DNA of 64,000 bases from Parus major (taxonomy: Eukaryota > Chordata > Aves > Passeriformes > Paridae): contig NC_031768.1 in the NCBI RefSeq assembly GCF_001522545.3, positions 100,042,214-100,106,213 of the forward strand. Reading direction: 5' to 3'. This document shows positions 48,131 through 61,160 of the stretch, piece by piece. Every line of letters begins with the position of its first letter. The stretch's first letter is position 1. The notes below the pieces were generated by a model. The model saw nothing but the letters and a program-made list of their open reading frames with translations. It searched no databases and was not told the DNA's origin. Made by a program: the position numbers and the translations under genes.

Positions 48131-51100
48131 ATAAATAGGAATAAAACCCAATAAAGGCTAGTGATGCACAACACTGTTGCTCACCACCCACTGACTGATG
48201 CCTGTCATATTCCTAGGTAGTGATTAAACATTCCTGGACAGCTTCTCCCAGTTTATATCCTGAACATGGCATTCTGTGTTATGGAATACTTCTTTGGCCA
48301 GTTTGGGTCAGCAGTCCTGGCTGTGCTCCCTCCCAGCTCTTCATGCACCTGCTCCCTGGCAGAGTATGAGATACTGAAAAGTCCTTGACTTAGGTAAGCA
48401 CCACTCAGCACCAATCACACAATCAGGGTGCATCATCCTCATACTAAATCCAAACCAGTCAACTACTAGGAAGAAAATTAGTTGTATTGCCACCAAAACT
48501 AGGACAACTATAAAAAAAGAAAAAAAACCAAAACCCAAACCAACCAAATAAATAAAATCACCCCTCTCCATCCCTCCAAATCACACACATGCTAATGCAC
48601 ACACCCACACCCACTCCAAATCCCCCCCAAAAAAATTCAACAATGAAAATAATTTGAATACTTTATCATCCCCTATGAACAAGGTAGAGCTGGAATGAAC
48701 TCGCAGTACATCCTTTTCAATTTATTTCCACTTCATTCCAATAGTTACTCCATTACTCTTTAAGACTGACCTTTCAGTGATATGTTAAAGCACTAATAGG
48801 TTCGACAGAAAACGTAGCTTTTATGTAGCAACAGCATTCCTCATTCTACTACATTTCTACCTTACACAATATTACCTTTAGCTGTCAATAGTTTTAAATT
48901 ATCTGTTGTCTGCAAAAAAATGTTGATATCCACACTAATCATTGAGAAATACATAGCAACATATTTCCTGCATTATTTCAGTGTTATTCCAAATTAAGGT
49001 GGTAAGTTACAATTATAAACCAAAGCATAAATTGTTGCATATGATCAAAATGGCAGGATTTATGTAAATTTTTTTTCTTTTCTTTCCTTCAGTTTCTAAA
49101 TTCTTTTCCCTTTTTTCTTCTTTCTTTCTTTTGAATGTCCCTGAAACTGCAATGCAATCTGAAAGTTCATAAACATCTTGTAAAATTAAAGAATACACTT
49201 AATTTCAATTTATCCTACACACATTGATCACCAAAGACCTAATCTATGTTACTCAAAGTGGTTTGATATCATCAAATAAGAGAAATGTAGCTATGGAGCA
49301 TTACACAATGCCTAAGACACACACATGTCTGTGGAAAGGCTAAGTAATGATAAGAAGATGATGCTCATCAGGGTGAGATCAGATAAATGTTCTCTTTCCT
49401 TAAGTGGTGGTCAGAAGTCTTTACTGGGAAAGAGAGCACACCTCTGTCTATCTGATTAGCTCATCCCACTTGGATTCTCCATTATTAAGTGACGTGGTTG
49501 TATTCTGTCAGCCCAGCTCTGGACTTTGCTGTGGGATGTTCTATCTGTTCTCCTCAAGACTGACATTTCTGATCAACATCAAAGATAACATGTTTTCTAG
49601 ACCTCTGATTTCATTTACTATAGCTGCTCCATCTTAAAACTACCCTGAACACAGAATCCACAGGGAACAGAAATTTTACAATATCATGCACAGTACTATA
49701 TCAAATGTGCCAAAATTCATGTGTCTATACACAGTTCAAATCACTCATCCTCAAAAATCATCTCTCATTCAGAACTTAAAAACCGAAGATTACAACATAA
49801 AGTATTTCCTAAAACATATTTTATAGTGCCTAGGAATTTTTATTTAGTTCACATTTAATATTTCAAAGGAGATTAATTAGTATAGGGAATACTGACAGGC
49901 AGATAGTCACTCATTTGTTTTATTAGTGACAAATTAATAAGACCATCACTCAGTTAATTCATTCAAGGACCACTTACAATTACTTTGGGAAGGCTTGTAT
50001 GTTATCTCAATTACATTTAAAATGCTTATTACTGAACATCTACTGAAAATGTTCATTTATGCATGCAATATTCATATATACAGATAAAGACCTTCACACT
50101 TAAGTAGGACATACCAAAGAAGATAAATGTATCTGCCTATTATTCTCAATTAGAAAAACAAACCTCTGTTTGAAAATATTAGTATGCTAGTTAGCTGACA
50201 ACTTCTGCTGCTGATTTCTGAAATTTAGTCAAAACAAATTGAACAAAGTTGTGATGCTAGTGAAATATCTGGGAAATATTTGCTATTAGGTTTTTGTCTC
50301 ACTGATCTCTAAAATAAAGCTGTAAATATTTCCTAGGCTACCATTATAATCATTGATCAAGGGGTAATTAGGATTGTGCTCTAAGCTTCTCTCACTCTAA
50401 AATTTTAAAAGTATATCACATTTTTTCTTTGTGCTTCTATACACAGTAGCTAATTACCGTTCCTCATAATGACAAGTACCAACTATATATGACTTTTGGA
50501 GGACAGCTGTCTGAATTGGCACCAATAATCTTTCTGTCCCTCCTCCATCTACTACCCCTGTAAAGCTGGAAAAAAATAGGTGAGAATTTTCTCTTAAAAT
50601 ATCTCTTTCCATAGGGCCTGAAAAACATGCAGCTTGTATTACCTTTTCCAGAGGCTGTCTGCCCCTGCATTTTGTAGTTGTTATCCCTTTGTGACAGACC
50701 ATGGGTAGAAATACGGAGCACTATCACACTGCACAAGGCTCAGTTCTTCTGTGTTCAGGGGGACTTTAAAAATATTTGGCCAAAATACCAAGAACCTTAA
50801 TATTTTCTGCAGCTATGACACTACTGTGCCACAACTATGTACTTACACAGATTTAGCAGCCATTTCATCTCTAAATTCATGTTTAACTCATTTTTCATTA
50901 GTTCTGCACCTTGTGCTTCAGTATTCCACCCTGGGAGTTTTGCTGTTTCACAGAGCTCAACTAGGAAACTGCTCTAGGCTTAGAAACAACTAGGAATAGA
51001 ATCACTAATCTCTTCCTCTGATAAACAAAAGTGGGGGAAAAAAGTGCACTCCCATTCCTAGAAAATGCGACAGGGAAAAGTTAACTGACACCAAGGAGCA

Positions 51101-51624
51101 ATTTATGGTTTTCCCCTGATGACACAAAAGAATATTAATAGAAACAGTAGTGCAATGCACACCATAGATTATTAAGCACAACTGCAACGCAAATAAAAAT
51201 TAACCTTTATAGTTAGTGTTATTGATTAAATTATTTTGAAATAGTCAAAGACAAAAATAATAATATAGTACAATAATTATGTAATTATTATGACATATTC
51301 AAATTGCATACAGTAATAATTCATATCAGATTCTTCCGCCAAGTACTTGATATCTGTGTTGACACTTGATGAAGAAAGAAACAACTTGTAAGAAAACAGA
51401 ACATAAATCACCATTGCATTTAAAGTTTTTTGGTGGATACCATTACTACAGCATCTGGATACTAATAGATGTATATTTCTTCTTTCCTCAGAAGAAACTT
51501 CCAAAAAAAGAAAAGAATTATAGTTCCATCTTTGACACAGAAAGCCCAGCAACAAAGCTTTAGTTATCAAAAAGCATTTAGGAACTTGCTTAGTGCCAAA
51601 ATTCAGCTGGTAGCCTGTAGATTT
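48131..51624. other. Gene-free intergenic stretch
   Basis: AT-rich DNA. It holds an A-rich tract at 48510-48558 followed by a C/A-rich tract at 48581-48638, with nothing else recognised. ORFs below 130 codons show no domain. Confidence 0.55.
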
Positions 51625-51627
51625 AAG

Positions 51628-52520
51628 GGCCTTCACAAAATTATTCAGGTTAAAAGGCATCTCTGGGGGTTGCCTGGTCCAATCCTTGGCTCAGAGAGCT
51701 GATAAACACAGCGAGGTGCCCAGGACAAAAGCCAATTTGTGAGAATTTTCAGGGATGCCACACAGGTGCATTGATTGCTCATGGCCTCAACCAGGATGTC
51801 ATCACCATCACTCCATGACCCTCCCATACCTTCTTATTCAAATTACTTTAGAGCCTGTCTGTCCTCAGCCTGTACTTAGGCACCAGGTTATTCCTCCCCC
51901 AAGTACAGGACTCCGTGTTTCCTGTTGCTGAACTTCACAACATTCCCTTCCACCCATTTCTCCAGCTCACCTTCTCATGGAAGGCTGTACATCTCTTTGG
52001 TTCATCAGCCCAGTTGGGTTTATCTACCAAGCTTGCTGCAGGTGCAGTCTGTCCTGTCATATGGCTCAGTACTGAGGGTATTAAGGAATAGTAGGCCTGG
52101 CACTGAACCCTGGAGGGCACTGCCAGGGACTGGATTTTGCCACTGATCACAACCCTTTCAGCCCAGCAGTTCCACTTCTCTGCCCATGAAGTCCATTCTG
52201 CATAAGTTTTTCAATTATGATGTGGTGTGAGACAGCTGAAATCAGCAACATCCACAGTTTTCTCCTCATCCACAAGTCAGTCACTTCACCACAGAAACCT
52301 CTTGGGCTCATCAGGCATGATTTCCCTTTTGCTATTGTTTTTCAGGATCCTGAATTCAACAATATCATGAGCAAGAATTCTCCCAGCTCCCACATCCCCA
52401 GTCAGATTTTCCTTGTTTTTAATACCAACTCTACCAGCTCATCTTCCCCCATGGGCTTCTTCATTACCAGTGTCAGGAATACATTCCAGAAACCTCTTTC
52501 TTAGCTTATGGTCAACTATG
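51628..52520 (-). mobile_element. Old CR1 LINE copy with reverse transcriptase remnant, minus orientation
   Basis: On the minus strand the copy begins around a decayed palm-domain segment. The reverse complement of 52210-52320 follows the CR1 stretch whose intact form encodes a SCLTNLISF...VDVVYLDFSKAFDTVSH motif; here only fragments such as TCAGCTGTCTCACA remain. It then continues with GATCAGTGGCAAAATCC, CACCTGCAGCAAGCTTG, GAGAAATGGGTGGAAGGGAA and GTTCAGCAACAGG, and ends near CTTTTAACCTGAATAATTTTGTG. Stops and indels abound and the middle is shortened. The upper 5' boundary is uncertain. Confidence 0.7.
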
Positions 52521-55500
52521 CTGCCTCCTTCAAAAGACACTGTCATGGTTTAAAACACACCTTTGCAAACAGAACAGAAAAAAGATGCATTGCCCCTTTC
52601 AGTGTCAGTAGTTAAGTTACTTCCAAACTGAAGCTCCTCTCCACAATTGTATCGTAGAGATTATACAGGCCATTAAATATTTCAAAATCCCCAGACAAGA
52701 TAATTTTAAGTTATGTGATTAGGCCAATGGTGTGAAAGGGTTAGAATGTTTTGCATTCAATGAAGAACATTAAAGGATAAAGCAAAAAATGACAAAAAAA
52801 AAATCCTGGAAAATAACATTTTTAATGTAGTAGGCAAAGAGAACTGATTGAGGGTTTAACAAGCTATATTCAACCTATTGCCTAGAAAGACATACAGCAG
52901 GGGGCTGACTCAAGACTATTCATTTTATGAAAACAACTTGGAATAGTTTTACTATGAGAATAATTATGATATGGAAATACAAAGCTTGAGCATTTACAAA
53001 ATGAATGCTTGTATATTTATATCCTCAGATGAGCACTGATGTGCCTGAAATATTTTCTATGCGACCATTTCAAGACAATTTGTACCAAAATCTATTTTAA
53101 AAAATGTAGTTTTCCTATCTTGGGTTAAGTGTGCACATCTTTATATTACTGTATGTGCACACATGCTTCTATACACACATGCAGAAATTCTTCAGTTCAT
53201 TCTTCACTTCAACTGTATATATTTATATACACACTATATACAAAGCATACATAATACACACAAAATATGATTTTCATGTATAAATCATTAAACAGAGCTA
53301 TTTGACTACTTGTTCAAATGTATTTTCACACTTCTTCAGGAGACCCCACATTTAATAATTGCAGGGAACTATAATTTTAAAAGTCACTATGAATTTCCTC
53401 AGTTAAATACTATTTATTGCCTTCCCTCTCCACCCTTCAAAAACAATTCCCAAATTTGCCAAGTGCAACAACACTGTTAAAAACCATTAGACAAAGCAAT
53501 TGTTTAATTGATGTTGTAAGGTACTTATTTGAAGGCAAAGATGAACATAAAGTAGAAATATTCTTATTTTTTCCTTTTTTTTCATAGAAGCATAATTTAT
53601 TATACATTCAGTCTAATAGGTTATGTATCAAGTTTCAGTTAGGAACAATTTTTAGAAAGAAGTTGCAGGTCCCTTAAAAAGCTGATCTAAGATGAAAAAT
53701 GAACAGTTAATCAGAGACTCTTCTACCACTGCACCCACAGATTATCAAAGTTTTGTGTATTTTCCTTTCAGAGTACAAAAGTATGCTGTTAATATCCAGA
53801 CTAAGACTTATGTATAATATGATGCCAAAATAGTAAGTTTTTCTTCAGGCAGTAGATAATTTTAGCTAGTAGAACTGACTGTTATTGCACAATATATTTT
53901 AATTGGATTTCCTTTGTCTTGCATTGGAATGTAATAATTTATGTTCATTTTGTAATTCTGTTACATTTAAATGTCATCTATAGGTCTTGTCCACCACAAT
54001 TATCAGGTCTGCCCAGGAAATCTGTTGTCATGCATCATTTATATCAAAGTTGCATTGTGGAGTGTGCAGAACTTTAGACATAATATAGATTTTTCTGGCC
54101 CTACATTCAGCTTTCTTGATGAGTAAAACCAAGATACATTATGGTTGCTCTTGCAGAATATATTGATTCTGAGCTCCCAAATCTCAGGAAATCCAAGAAA
54201 ACACCCACTCATCTGCAGGTAGCCAATGAAAAAGGAAACTAGTGGTGTTTTGTCTTGTCTAGGACACAGTGACAGCTGTATGCCAGCCTGGCTGGAACAC
54301 CTCAGGAGAGAAATACTTTTGAGGTGCCACAGAGTTCAACTGAGTGAAAACAGAAGTCATCAATCTTTCTAGCATTTAGCATTTTTCACTTTAGTAAGAG
54401 AAAGAAAGCTGGCAAATCCTAGCTGCAAGGATTCCAGTGCATCACAGTCCTTCTGTGCATCAACGAGAGTACATAATACACATGCCTTGTTAATTTTGGC
54501 AACATTCTGTAACAACAAAACTCTAATGGAAAAACCTGACACTCAATTCTCACATGGAGCCTGGGATTGCCTAGAGCAAGCAGCAGAAGCCCTAAGAGAC
54601 GAAGTAAAAATTCTCTACAGCTTTCTGATTAGGCACCAGTGAACAAGAGCAACAAGAAATAAGCTCTTTTTCTTCTCTTCATTCTGACCAGGCATCCAGC
54701 GAGGGGAAAGCTTTCACAGTGACTGACAGTGCCTCCAACAAAGGCCTGAGGAAGAAGGAAAAAAAGATAAATTTCAAAGGGATATATTGCCAGACGTCCC
54801 ATCTTTCCAATTCCTGACTGCATGCTCACTCTCTGATGAGCAAAGAAAAGGGGAGGAATCTACCCCAGCAGTAGATTGTCAGGTGCTGCACTACTGTGAG
54901 TAACAGTGTAGTAATCATGATAAAAAAATAGTGTGCATGGCATATCTCTGAGGACAAAGATAAGGTTGTTTGAAGTGAGGCAAAACTATACTAAAATATG
55001 ACTCATAAAGAGATTTACTATTCACTGCTTTCAGTTCAATAAGCTCAGAATTTCAATTGTATTTACTTTGTTCTAACTCTGATGTTGTACAAAATCTTCT
55101 TTTCAGAGACAGAGAGCTTTAGAGTCTTATATGCAGACAAGTTCCTTATTTACAAGAAAAAAATATCTTACTGTACTTTTCAATGTCTGGGTCAATTTTA
55201 CGTAGTTATTTAAATTGGTCTGCATGTAATTTAAAAATATTAGACTTTTAGTATCTGTAATAATGGAAAAAAAATCCTGAATTTATGAAACCTCACTGAC
55301 AATTTTTTTTTCCTAAGAATATCAAACCTTGCTCTCAGGAGAGTCCTGTCAATTAAATATCCAACAGACTAATGCATCCAAGATAAAAAGCCTGATCTGT
55401 TCAACTTCTTTAACTTTGTAGAGTTAAGTTAGTTAAATTTTGTTACCCTCTTCTCTCATGATCAAACTTGCAACCAAAATCATCTTTAGCAGGAACTGAA

Positions 55501-56559
55501 AGAACTTCAGTTTTTAATTTCAGTATACAGTTGTTTCTACCAATCCTTTCTGTTTTGAATGTGTATCTGAACAGGAAAGTAGTATTTTACATAAAGGGCA
55601 CTACCTCAGTTATTTTACTCAATACAATGTTTCTTATAATCAGCAAGAGGTCCCTCACTAATACAGCAACTGTGTTCTTGAAGAGTAAAGACATGGCCAG
55701 CCTATTATGCTGTTTTTCCTTGTCTCTTCTATAAGTAATTTATGTTCTCAAACCTCAAATCACAGGGATTATGGTGTTTTGTTGTTTTTTTTTTATCCCT
55801 TGACAGACTTGGATAAATCAGAAAAGAAAACAATGTTTTTATTCATGTGAATATCACTGGAAAATCTCATAATGGACAGAAAACATAAAGGCCTTAATCC
55901 AAATTCTCTGCTAAAGAAAATGTACCAGTAGTCAGACATTTCCTGCTCTCTTCAAAATCTGTCTGTTACAACAAGCACTTCAGTATTAACATTCATCCTG
56001 CATCTGTTTTATTGAACTTCATTTGAGCTTTAGAGGTTACCTGTAAGTTGAAGAGCTTCCCACTTTTTCCCCATCTTCCTCCACTCCACATAGTTATTTT
56101 AAAGATCCATACACATTACAGTGTTATGTCAATAATTATCAGAATAAAAAAATCAGAGTGAATATTGTGTTTACAATCTATAATAATTGTTCACAAATAA
56201 AATTCTTCCATTGAGTATGAACGGAGAGGGGTTTTTTTGCTTCCATTCTGGGGCTTCAAATCTTTCCAAGATTGTTTGTAAATGCATAAGTCAAAGGAGT
56301 TCTTTCACTGTGGTTTTAAAACAGCAAATTTCAGAAATCATTTTGGCTGTATTTCAGATTTTTTTGAAAATAAGTGCTTAATTTAGGAGTAAAGGACTTG
56401 AATATCTATACTTAAAACAGTCAACCCATTTCTTCCTGAGCTTGGTCTACTCAATGCACTCTGATGAGCTGCTGTGATAGTAAACAGATTTCTAGGAAGG
56501 CATTTTGTGTTTTCCCTTCAAGTTCTAAAATTATTTCCATCTCCTCAATTCCCACTTTG
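52521..56559. other. Gene-free intergenic stretch
   Basis: AT-rich DNA. A TGTCATGGTTTAA word at 52543 resembles an avian LTR terminus but no matching far end was found. A TATA/CACA-rich patch lies at 53213-53275. No gene recognised. Confidence 0.5.
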
Positions 56560-57312
56560 AATGGCTGATACACCAGATGGTTGTGCTGGCTTCCAGGGGC
56601 TTTGCAAGGCTAGAGAAATGGGCCAACAGGAACCTCAGGAAGTTCAAAATGGACAAGTGCAAAGTCCTTCCCCTAGGGAAGACCAACCCCAAACACCAGA
56701 TTATGAATGCAGGTAACCCAGCTGGAAAATGGCTTTGCCTTGGAAATCCTGGTGGGAACCAAGCTGGGCATGGACCAGGAATGTGCCCATGTAGCAAACA
56801 AGGTTAAGGATGTCCTGGGCTGCATTAGGAGGAGTGTTGACAGCAGGTCAAGGGGACACCAGTAGTAGTTCTTTCCCTTTACTCACCACTTATGGCAAGG
56901 CTACATCATGAGTGCTGGGCCAAACTCTAGGCATCTCACTGCAAGGGAGACATGGACATCCTGGAGAGTCTGGCATTCAGAAGACTAGTGGACTAGAACA
57001 TCTCTCCTATGAGGAAAGGCTGAGAGACCTGAAATTGTTCAGCCTGGGAAAATAAATGCTATAGGAAGACCTTATAGGACGGACACAAATATCTGTAGGG
57101 TGGAAAAAATGAGAGCCTGTGGCTCTACTTAGTGGATCCCAGTGATAGGACAAGAGGCAATGGCCAAACTGAAGGACAGGAGATTTCACCTGAACATAAG
57201 GAAACACTTTTTTTTCACTGAGTTGGTGACAAAACACTGGATAAAGTCACTCAGGGAGGTTGTGAAGTCTCTCATCTTTGAGTTACTTAAAAGATACCTG
57301 GATGTCTCTTTA
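56560..57312 (+). mobile_element. CR1 LINE copy, reverse transcriptase end to 3' region, plus orientation
   Basis: A decayed CR1 of about 750 bases. Landmarks in order: GGCTGATACACCAGATGG, AGAGAAATGGGCC, AACCTCAGGAAGTTCAA, GTGCAAAGTCCTTCCC, GTCCTGGGCTGCATTAGGAG, AACATCTCTCCTATGAGG, AAAGGCTGAGAGACCTG, ATAGGACAAGAGGCAATGG, ACATAAGGAAACAC and GTGAAGTCTCTCATC. Indels and stops break the frame. The very 3' end with the octamer tail is missing. Confidence 0.85.
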
Positions 57313-57920
57313 TGGACTTTTTGATTTGGGTTCTTTTTCCCTTTGAACTGAAGATTGATGAGACGGGAGGTGAGTTTTTTCTCTCGTTCGTTCTCAGTTG
57401 TTTATTTTTTCTTATCAGCATTACAAGGTACAAGGAGCTATGTGCACTATGATAGTAAAGGGGTAAAATGGCTAACAAAGATCTTCTTCAAGGTCTTTTA
57501 TATGTCCATTTACCCAATTAACAGGTGCCAACTAAGTTATTTTTATTAGTGACCCAATGACCCAACACCTTTGTGCTGCACTGTGGCATTTTCTACCCAA
57601 TCACCTACTACTACCCAAAAACCCCTAGGAAAGAACATGAAGAAGAAAGAAGAAGGAACAAGGGACAACACCTTAAATCCTCCATCTTGTGTCCTGTTCT
57701 CTAAACTACTTTAAACTCTAAACCTCAACCCATTCACCCAGTGATTTAAAAAACTTTCTAATCTACACATTTACACTTTTCTTATTTAACTTCAGCATTT
57801 GTTCTCATGTATCACCATGAAAACATGCCCATGAATTTCACATTATATGAAATTCAGTGTTTCTTTGAATTCTAGAACTAAATATTAAAAACAAGAGCAC
57901 ACAATCTGTATCTCAGACTC
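57313..57920. other. Intergenic, nothing recognised
   Basis: AT-rich sequence between two CR1 fragments. It might include very decayed CR1 sequence, but I cannot support that. Confidence 0.45.
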
Positions 57921-58018
57921 CAACACCTGGACATGTTCCTGAGCATGGTGGTCCTAACTGAGCAGCCAAGCTGATCTCCAGGGGTGCCTTCCCACCTCAG
58001 CCATTCTGTCATTCTGTA
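57921..58018 (+). mobile_element. CR1 LINE 3' terminal fragment, plus orientation
   Basis: About 100 bases: CACCTGGACATGTTCCTGAG, GTGGTCCTAACTG, GCTGATCTCCAGGGGTGCC, then CAGCCATTCTGTCATTCTG, the CR1 3' end with two octamer-like units. Confidence 0.75.
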
Positions 58019-60909
58019 AACTCTAATCTATAGGACTCAGCCATGTTGTTGCTTCTAATGAGTATCCAAGCACATGCCTGTGGAAGTTGCTTCTCACACA
58101 GCATTTCAAACAATACATAGTGTAATTAAGAAAGCTAGAAATAGAGCAGGATGAACCAAGAAAAATCCTTCTTGACTCTAACTTGATACCATGGAGTACA
58201 GAAAGAATAAATCATGCTTTGTGATTCAGATACAAGTGCTTCCATATTCCAGTGTAAAGGTTTCCAAGTAGAAAGAATGAAATGTCAAAAATAACATTGA
58301 GGAAATGATAGAAAAAAAAAAGATTTTTAATAAAGCCTTGAAATTGATGCGTAAGATGTCAGGTTTTGTTAGTATATACTCACAGTTTGAAAATATACTC
58401 CAAAATACAAGTTTGTCACAGGAATTTGATAAAAAAACCCAAAAAAACAAAACCCAAAAAAACCAGTATCATTAAGGTTGCATAAACAAACGAGAAATGG
58501 TTTTCCCAAGTGAAGAGTTGGAAAGAATTACAGTTCACGTTTTCTTTTCCAGTGTCTGACATTGCCACACCCAAAAGCAGTAGCACACTGACACTGGAAG
58601 CACTACCCTCACAGAGAAAAGAGACAACTGTCTACAGGACTTCCCCAAAAAAGTTACCTGGAAAGCCATCTAAAATCTGACTAACACCTTGCAAATTACC
58701 CATTTTTTGCAAAAAAAGCTGCTTCTTAACATTTGTAAGATTGTTGTCTGGGTTTCAGGTTCTGTTACACAGCTAACAGCTTTCAGATGTACCCTTTATA
58801 ATGTTGCCTCCTCATCTGGCTGATGACAGTGTGTTATTGAACATGGTAACAAGTAAAGGAAAACAATAAAAAAGTAACTAGCAAAGCCTCAATAACTAGG
58901 AAAACATCAGGGCAAGAAAGAAGAACTCGGTTTCCTGAACACTTTTTAACTTGTGCTATAAGTTTAGTAAAATATTATTTATCAAAATTTCTTCCATGAC
59001 AAAGCTAACATCCTGCATGCAGCAGAGGAAAAACAGCATGTGAAAAGAAAACGTTATAAAACCTGATATATGGTACTGCAGCATAATGTTACAGAACTGC
59101 TTTTGCAAGAGACTGGTCAGGGCTTTTTTTTTTTATTATTACAGGGGTGCTCCATCCTCCAGGTTACATGGGCATAAGAGAAGTATTATCTTGCCCAGAG
59201 CAGGACTCCCACAACAATAATGATGCAGGTATTACAGCAGCATTCTGCTTGCTTTATTCTGAGTCATGTAAACAATTACCTAAGTGAAATTGCACATTTT
59301 ATCAACAGGAGCAATAGTTTTTGTACACACTTGAACAGAGTTCAACCTTGCCTACACCTTGCTTTAATTATTATGATAAAATCTTTACAGTTGTTACAAT
59401 CCCACTGAAATGCTGTTTGAGATCCCACAGTGAATTCCTCTGGGCTGCAAATCTTCATGAAAACCTCATGCCCAATTACACACCAGTGAATGCTTTTGTT
59501 TGCACTAACACTGAACTACCATGATGTTAAACAGTGAGCCTCATGCAAATCTGAATTTCCCAAGTAGTTCAGATATATAAACACCCATTTTAATGTGCTA
59601 GGTAACTGTATTCAACAGATCACAGGTCAAATATATTGTTGGTTTGGGTTTCAAGTGAACAGTTCATTAAAACCCCTGATTTCCATGGAACATTTGTGAC
59701 TTTGTCCTTAATTTCATGCCTTTCTCTCCCCTCATTTTCTAGAAGAGTGCAAAATAATAATTATTTTATTAATCAAAGGCCGGTATACTGGCTACTGTGA
59801 TAAAAGCATCTCCAGTAACTATCCTGCTAGGTCTTATTAACTCATATAGTTTAAATTAGATGATTGAATATATATAGTCATATAACAGCTATTTATCAAC
59901 AGTTGGACTATCCCTTGACTTTCTTCTCAGAAACCAATCCTTCACACTAATGATCATTTGTTGCTAACAGCAATAATTTAAAGTTTCCTGAAATTCTTTC
60001 AACATTTGTTCTCTGGGGGACATTGAAATAATGAATGTGAAGTAAATGAAAAAATTAGTCTTATCTTGAACCGTTTCAACTGGTCATTCATATATTACAG
60101 ACATTCTGAGGAACAGCTATCCAAGCATAATGAGACAACAAAATATATTTTACCTCAGGTTTGAGTCATCTTTTTTTTTTATGTAGCACTATTCACTGAT
60201 TGATTGGTTATTGCTTTTTAAATGTACTTATTTTGTAAATTTAACAAAAAAAGAAGGTATAATAAACATAATAATAAATAAATGCTACCAAGGAATGTGG
60301 CTTTTAATAGGAGGCATGCAAGTAATCTACTGAGTAGCCAAACTGTGGACCATGAGGACATTCTGTACTTCACAGGGGGTTTCTGTGAGTGCTCAGGACC
60401 AAACTGGCACATTCTTACACAAAAAACAATTCTGTGTTTTAACTGTGCTGCAGCAAACTCAATGCAGCAACACTGACACCAGCTCTTCAGGAGCTGCAGC
60501 AGACAGCTAATATAGGCAATGATGCAGGCAATGATAGCAAAATTAATTTTTCTTTATTCATTTATGTTTTTCTTTAAAGCTGTATAAGCACTTCAGTTGC
60601 TCTATATTATTTTGAAGTATGTGAAAAATGCCATCTTGTTAATCTGGCTAAAAGTTGCTCCTCATTTGCAAGACATTGCAAATTTGATATATACAGTCAA
60701 TTTTCCCACCATTATACATAACACAGATGGATTTCATGTGGCCTCCTGAATTTTATTGCATATCTGCTTCATTAATTTCTCCTAAATTCTCAAAAGCTTA
60801 ATGCAAGGTTACACATATTCAGCTATTTTCCAGCCTACCTTCAGCAAACTGAGATGCATTCAGGGCTTATGAGAGGGGAGGAGGAAGAGTCATTGCTCAT
60901 GTAATAAAA
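58019..60909. other. Gene-free intergenic stretch
   Basis: AT-rich DNA with an A/C tract at 58431-58466 and a T run near 59125. No gene or other repeat recognised. Confidence 0.55.
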
Positions 60910-61068
60910 TGTGTTGAACAGGCTGCCCTAAGAGGTATTTTTGTCCATGGACATGCTTACAATCTGCCTGTCCCTTGTTCTGGGCACCCTGCCCCATGCC
61001 TGTGTTCTCTTAGCAGAGGATTGGACTAGGTGATCTACAGAGACACCTTCCATTTTTAAAATGTTCTG
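60910..61068 (+). mobile_element. CR1 LINE 3' fragment, plus orientation
   Basis: Order of landmarks: GTTGAACAGGCTGCCC, GTCCATGGACATGCTTAC, CCCTTGTTCTGGGCACC, GGATTGGACTAGGTGATCT and ACACCTTCC, ending near TGTTCTGTGG. A 5'-truncated, decayed CR1 tail. Confidence 0.75.
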
Positions 61069-61117
61069 TGGGTTTGGATCTGTGGATGCTAGGAAGCTGT
61101 CTAACAGTGATGACTAA

Positions 61118-61160
61118 CATCTATTTGACTAACAGTGGAAACTGTTCAGTCAAATAGATG
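61118..61160. repeat. Strong 43-base hairpin
   Basis: CATCTATTTGACT (61118-61130) and AGTCAAATAGATG (61148-61160) are exact reverse complements. Inside them AACAGT pairs with ACTGTT, leaving a one-base bulge (C61147) and a tiny loop (GGAA). This gives about 19 pairs. It begins about 50 bases after a CR1 tail. Confidence 0.8.

Noticed and set aside
51277..51660. A 127-codon minus-strand frame
   Set aside because: No domain, and it runs into the 3' tail of an old CR1 copy. Treated as chance.
52543..52800. TGTCATGGTTTAA, like the end of an avian LTR, with a CCAAT box downstream
   Set aside because: No matching far end, poly(A) signal or target duplication was found, so an LTR cannot be supported.
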